From Ponticaulis sp. (lineage in GTDB: Bacteria; Pseudomonadota; Alphaproteobacteria; Caulobacterales; Hyphomonadaceae), in contig NZLU01000046.1 of assembly GCA_002692725.1 (NCBI GenBank), positions 310,001 to 374,000 of the forward strand: 64,000 nt of DNA, in the 5' to 3' direction. Every line of letters begins with the position of its first letter. The first letter of the stretch is position 1. The notes below the pieces were generated by a model. It made no database searches. It had not been told where the DNA came from and was given only the letters and a program-made list of their open reading frames with translations. Of this stretch, positions 1 to 8,184 are shown one piece after another. A program made the translations under genes and the position numbers.

Positions 1-1260
1 AATGGCCTGGCCGATCAGCTCGATGAGTGGGTGAAGGAAAAGCGCCTGATTACAGAAGGTCCCTTCTCCGGAAAGGTCGACGCTGGCAAGTCCGGTAAGG
101 TTGAATGGGCGCTTTGCTGGACATCACAAGGTTTTGGCGAAAGCGACAGCCAGATCCGCTCATTCTGTAACACCATTCCAACGCCTGAGGGCGGCACGCA
201 TGAGGCCGGCCTCCGCTCCGCCCTCACGAAAGGGTTGCGCGCCTATGGCGATCTGAAGGGTGTAAAGAAAATCAGTCAGGTCACTGCTGAAGATGTTCTC
301 GGCACATCTGGCACTCTTCTCTCTGTTTTCGTTCCCAACCCGGAATTTCAAGGCCAGACCAAAGACAAGCTTTCGACGACAGCGGCCTTCAGGCTTGTTG
401 AAACCGCTGTTCGCGACAGGTTCGACCACTGGCTTGCGGCCTCCCCAAAAGAAGCTGACAAGCTTGTTGAATGGGTGGTCCAGCAGTCTGATGACCGTTT
501 GCGACGCCGCAAGGAACGCGAAATCAGCCGGCAGTCTGCGACACGGAAATTACGGCTTCCAGGCAAACTCGCTGATTGCTCCCGAAACACACCGGAAGGC
601 ACAGAAATCTTTCTCGTCGAGGGTGATTCGGCTGGCGGCTCCGCGAAACAGGCGCGGGACCGTGCGACCCAAGCCATTCTGCCGCTACGTGGTAAAATCC
701 TCAATGTCGCAAATGCAAGTTCCGACAAACTGGCCAAGAACCAGGAACTCTCAGATTTGTCCTTGGCGCTTGGATGTGGTCTCGGCAAGAAGTTCGATCT
801 CGACTCGCTGAGATATGAGCGCGTGATCATCATGACGGACGCCGACGTCGACGGCGCGCACATTGCGGCGTTGTTGATGACGTTTTTCTTCCGTCAGATG
901 CCTGAGCTGGTCAATTCGGGTCGACTTTATCTCGCTATGCCGCCGCTTTATCGGCTCACAGCCGGAGGCAAGTCCGTTTATGCAATGGATGACACTCATA
1001 AAGACGAACTCATGGAATCTGAGTTTTCGGGCAAGAAAGTTGAGCTTGGACGCTTCAAAGGCCTGGGCGAGATGATGCCGGCTCAGCTGAAAGAGACCAC
1101 CATGAATCCGGCAACCCGAACGCTGGCGCGCGTGACTATTCCTGAAGAATCAGATGTCACACCTGAAGATCTGGTCGAAACTCTGATGGGCCGAAAGGCC
1201 GAACTTCGATTTCGTTTCATTCAGGAAAACGCACAATTTGTCGAAGACCTCGATATCTGA
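1..1260 (+). CDS. parE: DNA topoisomerase IV subunit B (ParE), 3' part
   Basis: This is the C-terminal 419 residues of a type IIA topoisomerase B subunit; the reading frame is open at base 1, so the start and ATPase domain lie outside the window. With ParC, ParE decatenates sister chromosomes. Visible are the TOPRIM motif EGDSAGGSA, the metal-binding MTDADVDGAH, and the C-terminal GRFKGLGEMMPAQL block that positions the DNA gate. ParE is preferred to GyrB because there is no long TOPRIM insert and the wording after DADVDGAHI (LLMTFFFRQMPELV) is ParE-like; this is family knowledge, not alignment. The gene ends normally, 135 bp before the next gene on the same strand. Confidence 0.93.
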   Translation, partial: NGLADQLDEWVKEKRLITEGPFSGKVDAGKSGKVEWALCWTSQGFGESDSQIRSFCNTIPTPEGGTHEAGLRSALTKGLRAYGDLKGVKKISQVTAEDVLGTSGTLLSVFVPNPEFQGQTKDKLSTTAAFRLVETAVRDRFDHWLAASPKEADKLVEWVVQQSDDRLRRRKEREISRQSATRKLRLPGKLADCSRNTPEGTEIFLVEGDSAGGSAKQARDRATQAILPLRGKILNVANASSDKLAKNQELSDLSLALGCGLGKKFDLDSLRYERVIIMTDADVDGAHIAALLMTFFFRQMPELVNSGRLYLAMPPLYRLTAGGKSVYAMDDTHKDELMESEFSGKKVELGRFKGLGEMMPAQLKETTMNPATRTLARVTIPEESDVTPEDLVETLMGRKAELRFRFIQENAQFVEDLDI

Positions 1261-1395
1261 TATACGCGGCACGCAGCTCGTTTTTCTGTTCCTTGTGTCC
1301 CGGTTTATTTGACTGGAAACAAAAGAACGGTAATGACACGCGCTGTTGAGCCCAAAACCTGAAGTATTTCCTCGATCAGCACGAATTGAGACTAG

Positions 1396-2754
1396 ATGAC
1401 ATTTGACCAACTCGGACTGAGCGAGCCATTGCTCCAAGCCATTACTGCGGCAGGCTACACAGAGCCAACCCCGATTCAATCCCAGGCGATTCCGTCTGTT
1501 TTGAGCATGAACGATGTCACGGGCATCGCGCAGACTGGTACCGGAAAGACGGCTGCTTTCGTTCTTCCGATGATTGATCGTCTGGCAAGTGGCCGATCGC
1601 GTGCCCGTATGCCGCGAAGTCTCGTCATCGCGCCGACGCGCGAACTTGCTGCGCAGGTTGCTGAGAACTTCGAGAAGTACGGCGTCAATCATAAGCTGAC
1701 CATGGCGCTGCTCATTGGTGGTGTCTCTTTCGGCGATCAGGATAAGGCCCTTATGCAAGGCGTCGATGTTCTTATCGCAACGCCCGGCCGCCTGATTGAC
1801 CAGTTTGAGCGCGGCAAGCTGTTGCTGACGGGTGTCGAGATGCTCGTCATTGATGAAGCCGACCGTATGCTCGACATGGGCTTCATCCCGGACATTGAGA
1901 GAATCTGCAAACTTTTGCCGCCGCGTCGTCAAACGCTTCTGTTTTCGGCCACCATGCCCCCCGAGATCGCAAAACTCGCAGCCCAGTTCCAAAACGACCC
2001 GAAACGGATCGAAGCTTCGCGGCCTGCGCAAACGGCCGACACAATCAGCCAGTATGTGGTCCAGCTTAAGTCAAACGATCACAAGGCGCGCCGAACGGCA
2101 CTCCGTCGCGTGATTGAAAGTTGCGATGTCAAAAACGGCATCGTCTTCTGTAACCGAAAGACCGAGGTCGACATCGTCGCAAAGTCACTGACAAAACATG
2201 GACAGGACGCCGCCCCGATCCATGGAGATCTGCCACAAAGCTATCGGACGCAGACGCTCGAAAAATTCCGCTCCGGTGATCTGAAACTCCTTGTCGCCAG
2301 TGACGTTGCCGCCCGCGGTCTTGATATTCCAGATGTCGGACACGTCTTTAATTACTCACCACCCCCGAATTCTGACGATTATGTCCATCGCATCGGCCGT
2401 ACGGGGCGCGCAGGACGAAGCGGTGAATCCTTTACGCTCGTCTGCCCTGAAGATGAAAAACTCTGGGATGCCGTGAAGAAGCGCGTCCAGAAGGAGATCG
2501 AGGTCTATACCCTCGATGGTCTGGATGATGAAATCGCTGAATTGCAGCCACCTTCTCGTTCATCTTCGCGCTCCAGATCTGGTCGCTCAGATCGAAGCAC
2601 GAACAACAATAAGCGTGGAAATTCTGAACAGACGAAATCCAACCGCTCTCGTAAGTCGGATGATCGACAAGGTGATTTTCTTCCACCCGCTCCGTCCGGT
2701 CCCGTTGTGGGCCTCGGTGACCACGTTCCAGCTTTCTTGCAAAAATCAGTCTGA
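1396..2754 (+). CDS. rhlE: DEAD-box ATP-dependent RNA helicase, RhlE type
   Basis: A 452-residue cytoplasmic RNA helicase that remodels structured RNA or ribosome assembly intermediates. All family motifs are present: Q motif PTPIQ (about 24-28), Walker A AQTGTGKT (45-52), PTRELA (80-85), TPGRL, DEAD (153-156), SAT (184-186), then in domain 2 VFCNRK, ASDVAARGLD and HRIGRTGRAGR. From about residue 385 the tail is a Ser/Arg/Asn-rich low-complexity extension, usual for RhlE-like proteins and likely RNA-binding. The ATG start sits just before MTFDQLGLSEPLL, the normal beginning of this family. The exact paralogue (RhlE versus DbpA or SrmB) is an inference from the short N-terminus and basic tail. 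Confidence 0.93.
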   Translation: MTFDQLGLSEPLLQAITAAGYTEPTPIQSQAIPSVLSMNDVTGIAQTGTGKTAAFVLPMIDRLASGRSRARMPRSLVIAPTRELAAQVAENFEKYGVNHKLTMALLIGGVSFGDQDKALMQGVDVLIATPGRLIDQFERGKLLLTGVEMLVIDEADRMLDMGFIPDIERICKLLPPRRQTLLFSATMPPEIAKLAAQFQNDPKRIEASRPAQTADTISQYVVQLKSNDHKARRTALRRVIESCDVKNGIVFCNRKTEVDIVAKSLTKHGQDAAPIHGDLPQSYRTQTLEKFRSGDLKLLVASDVAARGLDIPDVGHVFNYSPPPNSDDYVHRIGRTGRAGRSGESFTLVCPEDEKLWDAVKKRVQKEIEVYTLDGLDDEIAELQPPSRSSSRSRSGRSDRSTNNNKRGNSEQTKSNRSRKSDDRQGDFLPPAPSGPVVGLGDHVPAFLQKSV

Positions 2755-2907
2755 TATCATCTTCAATACTGTGCGTGATTGCTGATCTTTTCGCACGATT
2801 TCTGGATTTGCTATCAAACTTGTTTGAAAACAACAGGCCGACTTTTCTTTACCTTTACCTTTTTGGTGTCTGATAAAGCTATCAAATTTATCAGGCGGAC
2901 GGTCAGA

Positions 2908-3957
2908 ATGAAGTTCGGAGAGCTAACAGGGCGCGCAGGACGAGAGACGGGTCATCGGGCAATCGATGGCGTGATTGATCTGGATCTGTCTGCGTCTCCT
3001 CAAAATTACGAGCTCTGGTTACATTATCAGAACAACTGGACGCCAGGTCTGAATGACGAGATCGATGAGCTGCTCTCCGACGATGGGCATCTCGATGAAA
3101 AATGTTCGGAGACACTCTACGACAAATATTTCAATTCAAGCCGCCTCAGCGCTCATGTTGCACAAACAGGCGCGCGTCTTGCCACTGAACTCACGGCCGC
3201 GCTTCATGCGCTGAATTTGGCTGGCAGCCGAACTGAAGAGTTCAATGATTGCCTCGATTCTGCGGCTTCCGAATTGCGCGAAGAACAAATCGACAGCTCA
3301 CGTCTCATCGATATCGTCACCACGCTTTCACGTGCGACGCATGAGATGTCAGAACAAAATTCCGAACTCACGCGGAAACTCGAAGAGTCCTCGTCAGAAA
3401 TCAACGAATTGAGGACCCATCTGGAGTCAATCCGGACTGAGTCGCTGACAGATTCCCTCACCGGAATTGCCAACCGTAAGCAGTTTGACAACATGCTACG
3501 CTTCCGCATCCAGGAATCGCGTAGCCTGAACTACCCATTGTCACTCGCAATCTGTGACATTGATCATTTCAAAGGGTTCAATGATGCCTGGGGTCACCAG
3601 ACTGGTGATCAGGTCATCCGGTTTGTTGCAGCAACACTCGACCGCCTGGCTTTGAAAGACCACCTCGTCGCTCGTTATGGCGGCGAAGAGTTTGTCATCA
3701 TCATGCCCCGAGTCACAATTAATGACGCCATTCCGACCCTGGAACGCATGCGCCGGGCAATTGAAGTTAAAAAACTCAAGCGCAAATCGACCGGAGACTG
3801 CCTCGGTAATGTGACCATTTCCATGGGCGTAACCGAACTTCTGAAGTCCGATTCATCATCGACTTTCATTCGTCGTGCCGACGAGCATCTCTATGCTGCA
3901 AAAAGAAGCGGACGAAACCGCGTTGTGAGCGATCATCCGGCTCGCAGCGCAGCCTGA
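2908..3957 (+). CDS. GGDEF-domain diguanylate cyclase
   Basis: A 349-residue protein with a C-terminal GGDEF domain that should make cyclic di-GMP from GTP. The active-site signature reads GGEEF (residues 258-262), and the metal-binding DIDHFKGFND segment is intact, so it is probably active. The product-inhibition I-site (RxxD at the usual distance before GGEEF) is absent; the place reads LKDH. The N-terminal 170 residues have no recognised sensor domain or membrane segment, but about residues 105-185 look helical and coiled-coil-like. The start at ATG 2908 (MKFGEL) is preferred; the frame is open upstream to a TTG at 2779 whose translation looks non-coding. Confidence 0.88.
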   Translation: MKFGELTGRAGRETGHRAIDGVIDLDLSASPQNYELWLHYQNNWTPGLNDEIDELLSDDGHLDEKCSETLYDKYFNSSRLSAHVAQTGARLATELTAALHALNLAGSRTEEFNDCLDSAASELREEQIDSSRLIDIVTTLSRATHEMSEQNSELTRKLEESSSEINELRTHLESIRTESLTDSLTGIANRKQFDNMLRFRIQESRSLNYPLSLAICDIDHFKGFNDAWGHQTGDQVIRFVAATLDRLALKDHLVARYGGEEFVIIMPRVTINDAIPTLERMRRAIEVKKLKRKSTGDCLGNVTISMGVTELLKSDSSSTFIRRADEHLYAAKRSGRNRVVSDHPARSAA

Positions 3958-4054
3958 TCTTCTCATTCGGATTCCAAGGATCAGAGTGATTCATCGGCGA
4001 TCAGAGCATTAGCTGACTCTGTTGCTCAGTGCGCGCTCAGTCCCTCACAACACT

Positions 4055-4072
4055 AGTGAGTAATTGCTCACT
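4055..4072. promoter_or_regulatory. 18-bp palindrome before TetR-plsC operon
   Basis: AGTGAGTAATTGCTCACT is an almost perfect palindrome (one mismatched pair in the AATT-flanking position) that ends 46 bp before the TetR start. Size and symmetry fit a TetR-family operator, so autoregulation is likely. No binding data; inference from position and symmetry. Confidence 0.5.
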
Positions 4073-4077
4073 TGCAA

Positions 4078-4103
4078 TTATCTGTCAAGTGTATTACAGA
4101 TAA
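4078..4103. promoter_or_regulatory. Inverted repeat TTATCTGT-N10-ACAGATAA
   Basis: Two perfect 8-bp arms separated by 10 bp lie directly behind the 4055-4072 palindrome and end 15 bp before the TetR ATG, just upstream of the AAGGAG ribosome binding site. It is either a second operator or a 5' leader hairpin that could limit translation. Which regulator uses it cannot be told from sequence. Confidence 0.45.
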
Positions 4104-4118
4104 GGCAAGGAGTTATCC

Positions 4119-4712
4119 ATGTCATCTCAAACACGTACGCGAAACGCAAAACCGAAAATAGAACGTGCCGCTATTGAGCTGTTCATTACGGAAGGCATCG
4201 ATGCCGCCACAACCCGACAAATAGCAGAACGTGCCGGCGTTTCAGAAGGCGCTTTGTACCGGCATTATAAGGGTAAGGAAGAGCTCGCCGAAGCTTTGTT
4301 CATGGATGTGCATGACCGTATGTCCCGTCTGCTCATCGGTGCAGCACTTGTGGGTAACGACCTGAAAACACGTGTCTCGGCTATCGTTGATGCCTATTGT
4401 GAGTTCGCGGATGAGGATTGGGATTATTGTTGTTATCACCTTCTCTTCATGAATAGATTTCTCAAACAGGACATCAAACGCGAAGATGATCCGGTCTCAC
4501 TGACCGAAGCCATGATTACCGACTTGATGGACAATGGACATATTCCACCTGGTGATGCCGCTTTGCTGGCGGCGATGAGCCTGGGTGTGATTACCCAGAC
4601 AGGTCAGAACAAAGCCTATAACCGTTTCCGCGGGCCGCTCTCGCAATACAAAGACGGCATAGCGACAGCGATTATGGCAATCCTCACGACACGTTCCGGC
4701 GATATTACATGA
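4119..4712 (+). CDS. TetR/AcrR-family regulator, partner of plsC
   Basis: A 197-residue one-component repressor. The N-terminal domain (about residues 10-58) has the typical helix-turn-helix wording: TTRQIAERAGVSEGALYRHY, followed by KGKEELAEALF. The C-terminal ligand domain is not recognisable to a substrate class. Its stop overlaps the next gene by four bases (ATGA at 4709-4712), so it is translationally coupled to an acyltransferase; a role in sensing acyl-CoA or membrane lipid status is an inference from that pairing. A clear AAGGAG precedes the ATG by about 7 bp. Two palindromes upstream are candidate operators. Confidence 0.9.
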   Translation: MSSQTRTRNAKPKIERAAIELFITEGIDAATTRQIAERAGVSEGALYRHYKGKEELAEALFMDVHDRMSRLLIGAALVGNDLKTRVSAIVDAYCEFADEDWDYCCYHLLFMNRFLKQDIKREDDPVSLTEAMITDLMDNGHIPPGDAALLAAMSLGVITQTGQNKAYNRFRGPLSQYKDGIATAIMAILTTRSGDIT

Positions 4713-5515
4713 TCCGCTCGACCCTGTTTGCAGTTTCCTACTGGGTATTGAACGCGCTCTACGTGCTTCTCGCCATCCCGCTCCTGATCGTTCCAGGCAG
4801 CACTGTCATAAGGTGGTGGATACGCAAATATACCCAGTCGATGCGGTGGTGCCTTAGGGTGTTTGCGGGAATCAAGCATGATATCCGTGGCAAGGAAAAC
4901 TTACCTGATGGCCCCTTCATACTCGCCGCCAAGCATCAGAGTTGGGGCGACGGATTTCTGATTTACCCTGAAATCGAAGACATCGCTTTCGTAACGGGGG
5001 ACCACCTCGAAAAATTTCCCTTTGTGAAAGGCATACTTCACAAACTCGGCGCCATCGTCATCGATACATGTGGCGGCGGAGAGCGGAAAGCCGCGTCTCT
5101 TGCGGAAGGCATGGATCGCGCTGCAAATGACGGTCGGCGCATTCTGATCTATCCCGAGGGCCATCTTGCGCCTGTGGATTATCATTTCAAATACAAGGCT
5201 GGCGTCTGGCATATGGCGCGCGCGATGAATGTGCCGGTCATTCCTGTTGCGACCAATATTGGTCTGTTCTGGTCTCAGGAAGCCTTCCGAAAGGAACAGG
5301 GCACCGCGATTTTGGAGTTTTTACCTGCCCTCACCCCGGACGATAGCAAATCCGAATTTCTGGAAAAGCTCACAGACTGTATCGAGTCGAAAACTGCTGA
5401 ACTCGTGGCAGAGGGGCGAAATGCGGAAAAAATCCCAACGCGCCTGATAGAAGATCCGGAGAATGGTGTTCTCGCAACGCCACCCTGTCCGGACACTGAA
5501 CCGACGCTCCCATAA
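4709..5515 (+). CDS. plsC: 1-acyl-sn-glycerol-3-phosphate acyltransferase (PlsC family)
   Basis: A 268-residue membrane-bound acyltransferase of the LPLAT family that should transfer an acyl chain to lysophosphatidic acid or a similar lysolipid. Visible are an N-terminal hydrophobic segment (about residues 5-30), the catalytic H(X4)D motif as HQSWGD (H76, D81), and the PEG block (149-151) that replaces the more common EGTR. It is in a two-gene operon with the TetR gene, overlapping it by four bases. A chromosome often carries more than one PlsC-like enzyme, so this may be an accessory, regulated copy instead of the main phospholipid enzyme. Confidence 0.88.
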   Translation: MIRSTLFAVSYWVLNALYVLLAIPLLIVPGSTVIRWWIRKYTQSMRWCLRVFAGIKHDIRGKENLPDGPFILAAKHQSWGDGFLIYPEIEDIAFVTGDHLEKFPFVKGILHKLGAIVIDTCGGGERKAASLAEGMDRAANDGRRILIYPEGHLAPVDYHFKYKAGVWHMARAMNVPVIPVATNIGLFWSQEAFRKEQGTAILEFLPALTPDDSKSEFLEKLTDCIESKTAELVAEGRNAEKIPTRLIEDPENGVLATPPCPDTEPTLP

Positions 5516-5613
5516 CACCGTCCAGACACTTTTTATCTGGCAATCGATCTATTTTCATTGTATTTCGATAAATGGTAGCGGGTTAAGCGGAACGATAAAG
5601 GACGCAAATCATC

Positions 5614-6132
5614 ATGCTGAAACAAGCATTCCTGGCTGTCTCGATTCTGGCAGCGACGACGGCACACGCAGATAACGCAGACGCCACTTCTTCATCAGAA
5701 TGGGCACTTTCAGAACTGTCTGGAAGTGAGGATTCGAAGAACATCATCGTCATCGCGAAATCTGAGCAGGGGCCTGCGCTGGCATTCGCATGCGGAGAAG
5801 AACTGGGCCTGTATTCGGTTCTTGTCTACGAAACTGAAGACGAACTGCTGGAACAGATTACACGCCCACAACGCATGTCTCATAGACATTATGGCGAGAT
5901 CACCGTTGGCGACGACTCGCTCGGTCACACATGGCGTTGGAAAGACGACAACAAAACACTCGAAGTCCGTGACCGCGCTGTCGGCATCAAACTTCTCAAT
6001 GGTGTGTTTTCAAAGAAAGACGTCAGCTTCTCTTTTCGTCAGGTCGGCGACTACGCACTCACGCTTGCAGGACCAAATGACGAACTCCGGGAATTTGTCG
6101 CGCAATGTCCTGTGACGCGTAAAAAATCCTGA
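5614..6132 (+). CDS. Secreted protein of unknown function
   Basis: A 172-residue product with a clear signal peptide: MLKQAFLAVSILAATTAHA with likely cleavage after AHA (residue 19), so it is periplasmic or exported. The mature part holds two cysteines (in AFACGEE and near the C-terminus in AQCPVT) that could form a disulfide, and mixed beta-type sequence with no motif I recognise. AAAGGA lies upstream of the ATG. It converges on the suf operon, 24 bp from the end of sufA, and stands alone on its strand. I do not assign a function. Confidence 0.75.
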   Translation: MLKQAFLAVSILAATTAHADNADATSSSEWALSELSGSEDSKNIIVIAKSEQGPALAFACGEELGLYSVLVYETEDELLEQITRPQRMSHRHYGEITVGDDSLGHTWRWKDDNKTLEVRDRAVGIKLLNGVFSKKDVSFSFRQVGDYALTLAGPNDELREFVAQCPVTRKKS

Positions 6133-6156
6133 TTGAAGATCGCGAGGGTCGCACTC

Positions 6157-6519
6157 TTATTCTGCGGCGGCGGGAAGTATTGTTACGCTCTCGCCGCACC
6201 CGCAGGCATCTGTCTGGTTCGGATTTCTGAACACAAACTTTGCGTGTATCGGAGTCACTTCGTAATCAACCACCGACCCGAGCAGAAATAACACAGCCTT
6301 TGCGTCGACCACAATTTTCACGCCATTATCTTCGACAACTTCGTCGAATTGCGCTGGCTCATCGGCATAGTCCATCACGTATTCCATGCCTGCACAGCCG
6401 CCATTCTTTACACCAACACGCAGGAAACCATGACCTTTGGTGTCCATGATTTCTCGCACACGCTCGGAGGCGGCATCTGTCAGTGTCACAAGTTTGGGTT
6501 TGGGTCGTCTGCTCATCAT
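6157..6519 (-). CDS. sufA: A-type Fe-S carrier protein (SufA/HesB family)
   Basis: A 120-residue A-type carrier that takes Fe-S clusters from the SufBCD scaffold to target apoproteins. The three cluster-binding cysteines are present with the canonical spacing: C42 in GGCAGMEY, then C106 and C108 in ACGCGES. It is the last gene of the ten-gene suf operon, 28 bp after sufT. It could equally be named erpA or iscA; placement in the suf operon is the only reason for sufA. Confidence 0.92.
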   Translation of the reverse strand: MMSRRPKPKLVTLTDAASERVREIMDTKGHGFLRVGVKNGGCAGMEYVMDYADEPAQFDEVVEDNGVKIVVDAKAVLFLLGSVVDYEVTPIHAKFVFRNPNQTDACGCGESVTILPAAAE

Positions 6520-6547
6520 ACTGTCCTTCTGTTCAGATGATCGCGCA

Positions 6548-6952
6548 TCACAACATATTCAAGGCGAGGCGCGCTTCGTCAGACATGCGAGATATGTCCC
6601 ATGGCGGATCAAACACCAGATCCACATTCACTTTGTTGACGCCATTGACGGTGCGGGCGGCTGATTCCACCCAACCAGGCATATCGCCTGCAACCGGACA
6701 GCCCGGCGCGGTCAGCGTCATATCGATCTGAACATCGCGATTATCATCGATATCAACAGTATAAATCAGGCCTAATTCGTAAATATCGACGGGAATTTCC
6801 GGATCGAACACGGTTTTGAAGGCGGCGATGAGGTCATCCGTCAGCCGAGCCAATTCCTCTTCAGGAATCGTCGAAGCGGGCTTTTCCTTCGAGTCCGAAC
6901 CAGACTGATCTTTTACATCAATCAGATCATGATCCTTCACTGGGTCCGTCAT
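6548..6952 (-). CDS. sufT: SUF-associated MIP18/DUF59 protein (SufT)
   Basis: A 134-residue protein with a charged N-terminal extension (about 35 residues) and then the MIP18/DUF59 fold. Family hallmarks are DPEIPVDIYELGLIY and TLTAPGCPVAGDMPGW, the latter with the conserved cysteine. SufT-type proteins help Fe-S cluster maturation, and the location between sufS and sufA supports that role; the biochemical step is not settled for the family. It starts 8 bp after the sufS stop. Confidence 0.92.
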   Translation of the reverse strand: MTDPVKDHDLIDVKDQSGSDSKEKPASTIPEEELARLTDDLIAAFKTVFDPEIPVDIYELGLIYTVDIDDNRDVQIDMTLTAPGCPVAGDMPGWVESAARTVNGVNKVNVDLVFDPPWDISRMSDEARLALNML

Positions 6953-6960
6953 CTCTTATC

Positions 6961-8184
6961 CTATCCGAGCATTCGAAGCGTTTTACGAAGCGCTTCAGCA
7001 AATGCGTCGACTTCTTCTACTGTGTTGTACAGTGCGAAACTCGCTCGCGCCGTTGCACTGACTCCTAGATGGGACATCAAAGGCTGAGCGCAATGATGTC
7101 CGGCTCTAATTGCCACACCGTATTTGTCAAGAATTTGAGAGATATCATGGGGGTGAGCGCCCTCAACAGAAAATGACAGAACACTGCCCTTTCCTGGCGC
7201 AGTGCCGTGAATTTTCAGATGATTAATGTCCTGCAGAGCTTCGACAGCGCGTTGATAGAGCGCTGTTTCATGAGCGTGCACGGCAGTGCGATCAAACTCT
7301 CCAAGCCAGTTTATGGCCGCGCCGAGTGCGATAGCCTCAAGAATTGGCGGTGTCCCTGCTTCGAACTTATGCGGAATATCGCCATAACTCACGGCATCCA
7401 TCGAGACGTGCTCAATCATCTCGCCGCCGCCCTGATAGGGTCTCAGACCTTCCAGAGCAGTCCTTTTGCCATAAAGCACGCCCACACCGGTTGGTCCGTA
7501 GAGTTTATGTGGTGAGACCACATAAAAATCTGTACCTAGCGCCTGCACATCGACCGCTGTGTGAACCGCCGCCTGACAACCATCGAGTAGAATCTGAGCG
7601 CCAGCCGCATGGGCCAGATCGACCATCCGCTTTGCATCCGTCACTGTGCCCAGAACGTTCGACATATGCGTCATCGCAACCATCTTTGTCCGCTCGGACA
7701 GCGCAGCCTCATAGGCCTCCATGTCGAGCTGGCCATCCTCCAGCACCGGCACCCATTTCAGCACCGCGCCGTGACGTTCCCGAAGGAAATGCCAGGGAAC
7801 AATGTTGGCATGGTGCTCCATCACCGACAGAACAATCTCATCGCCCGGTTGAATATCCGCAGCAAGCGAGCTTGCCACCAGATTGATGCCTTCCGTTGCG
7901 CCCTTGGTGAAAATAATCTCAGCAGGCTCCGACGCATTGAGGAATGTCGCGATGGTTTGCCGTGCATCTTCCATGGCTGCCGTCGTCTCATTCGCGAGCG
8001 TATGGAGACCGCGATGCACATTCGCATAGGCCGTTTCCATCTGGCGCGACATTGCCTCGATGACAGCACGCGGCTTTTGAGCCGACGCCGCACTATCGAA
8101 ATAGATCAATGGCTTCCCGTTCACCTCACGAGAAAGAATGGGAAATTCCTTGCGTACTTCAGAAACGTCAAATGCGCGGGTCAT
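6961..8184 (-). CDS. sufS: Cysteine desulfurase SufS
   Basis: A 407-residue PLP enzyme that removes sulfur from L-cysteine and holds it as a persulfide for SufBCD. The PLP lysine lies in SPHKLYGPTGVG (about residue 228) and the catalytic cysteine is C365 in RAGHHCAQPLM, the group II (SufS/CsdA) active-site pattern with RxGxHCA. Length matches the family. Its ATG overlaps the end of sufD by four bases. No sufE or sufU is seen next to it; the acceptor protein must lie elsewhere or be replaced. Confidence 0.96.
   Translation of the reverse strand: MTRAFDVSEVRKEFPILSREVNGKPLIYFDSAASAQKPRAVIEAMSRQMETAYANVHRGLHTLANETTAAMEDARQTIATFLNASEPAEIIFTKGATEGINLVASSLAADIQPGDEIVLSVMEHHANIVPWHFLRERHGAVLKWVPVLEDGQLDMEAYEAALSERTKMVAMTHMSNVLGTVTDAKRMVDLAHAAGAQILLDGCQAAVHTAVDVQALGTDFYVVSPHKLYGPTGVGVLYGKRTALEGLRPYQGGGEMIEHVSMDAVSYGDIPHKFEAGTPPILEAIALGAAINWLGEFDRTAVHAHETALYQRAVEALQDINHLKIHGTAPGKGSVLSFSVEGAHPHDISQILDKYGVAIRAGHHCAQPLMSHLGVSATARASFALYNTVEEVDAFAEALRKTLRMLG

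Noticed and set aside
1150..2031. 293-codon open frame on the minus strand across parE and the helicase gene
   Set aside because: Spans the end of one clear gene and half of another, no motif in its translation.
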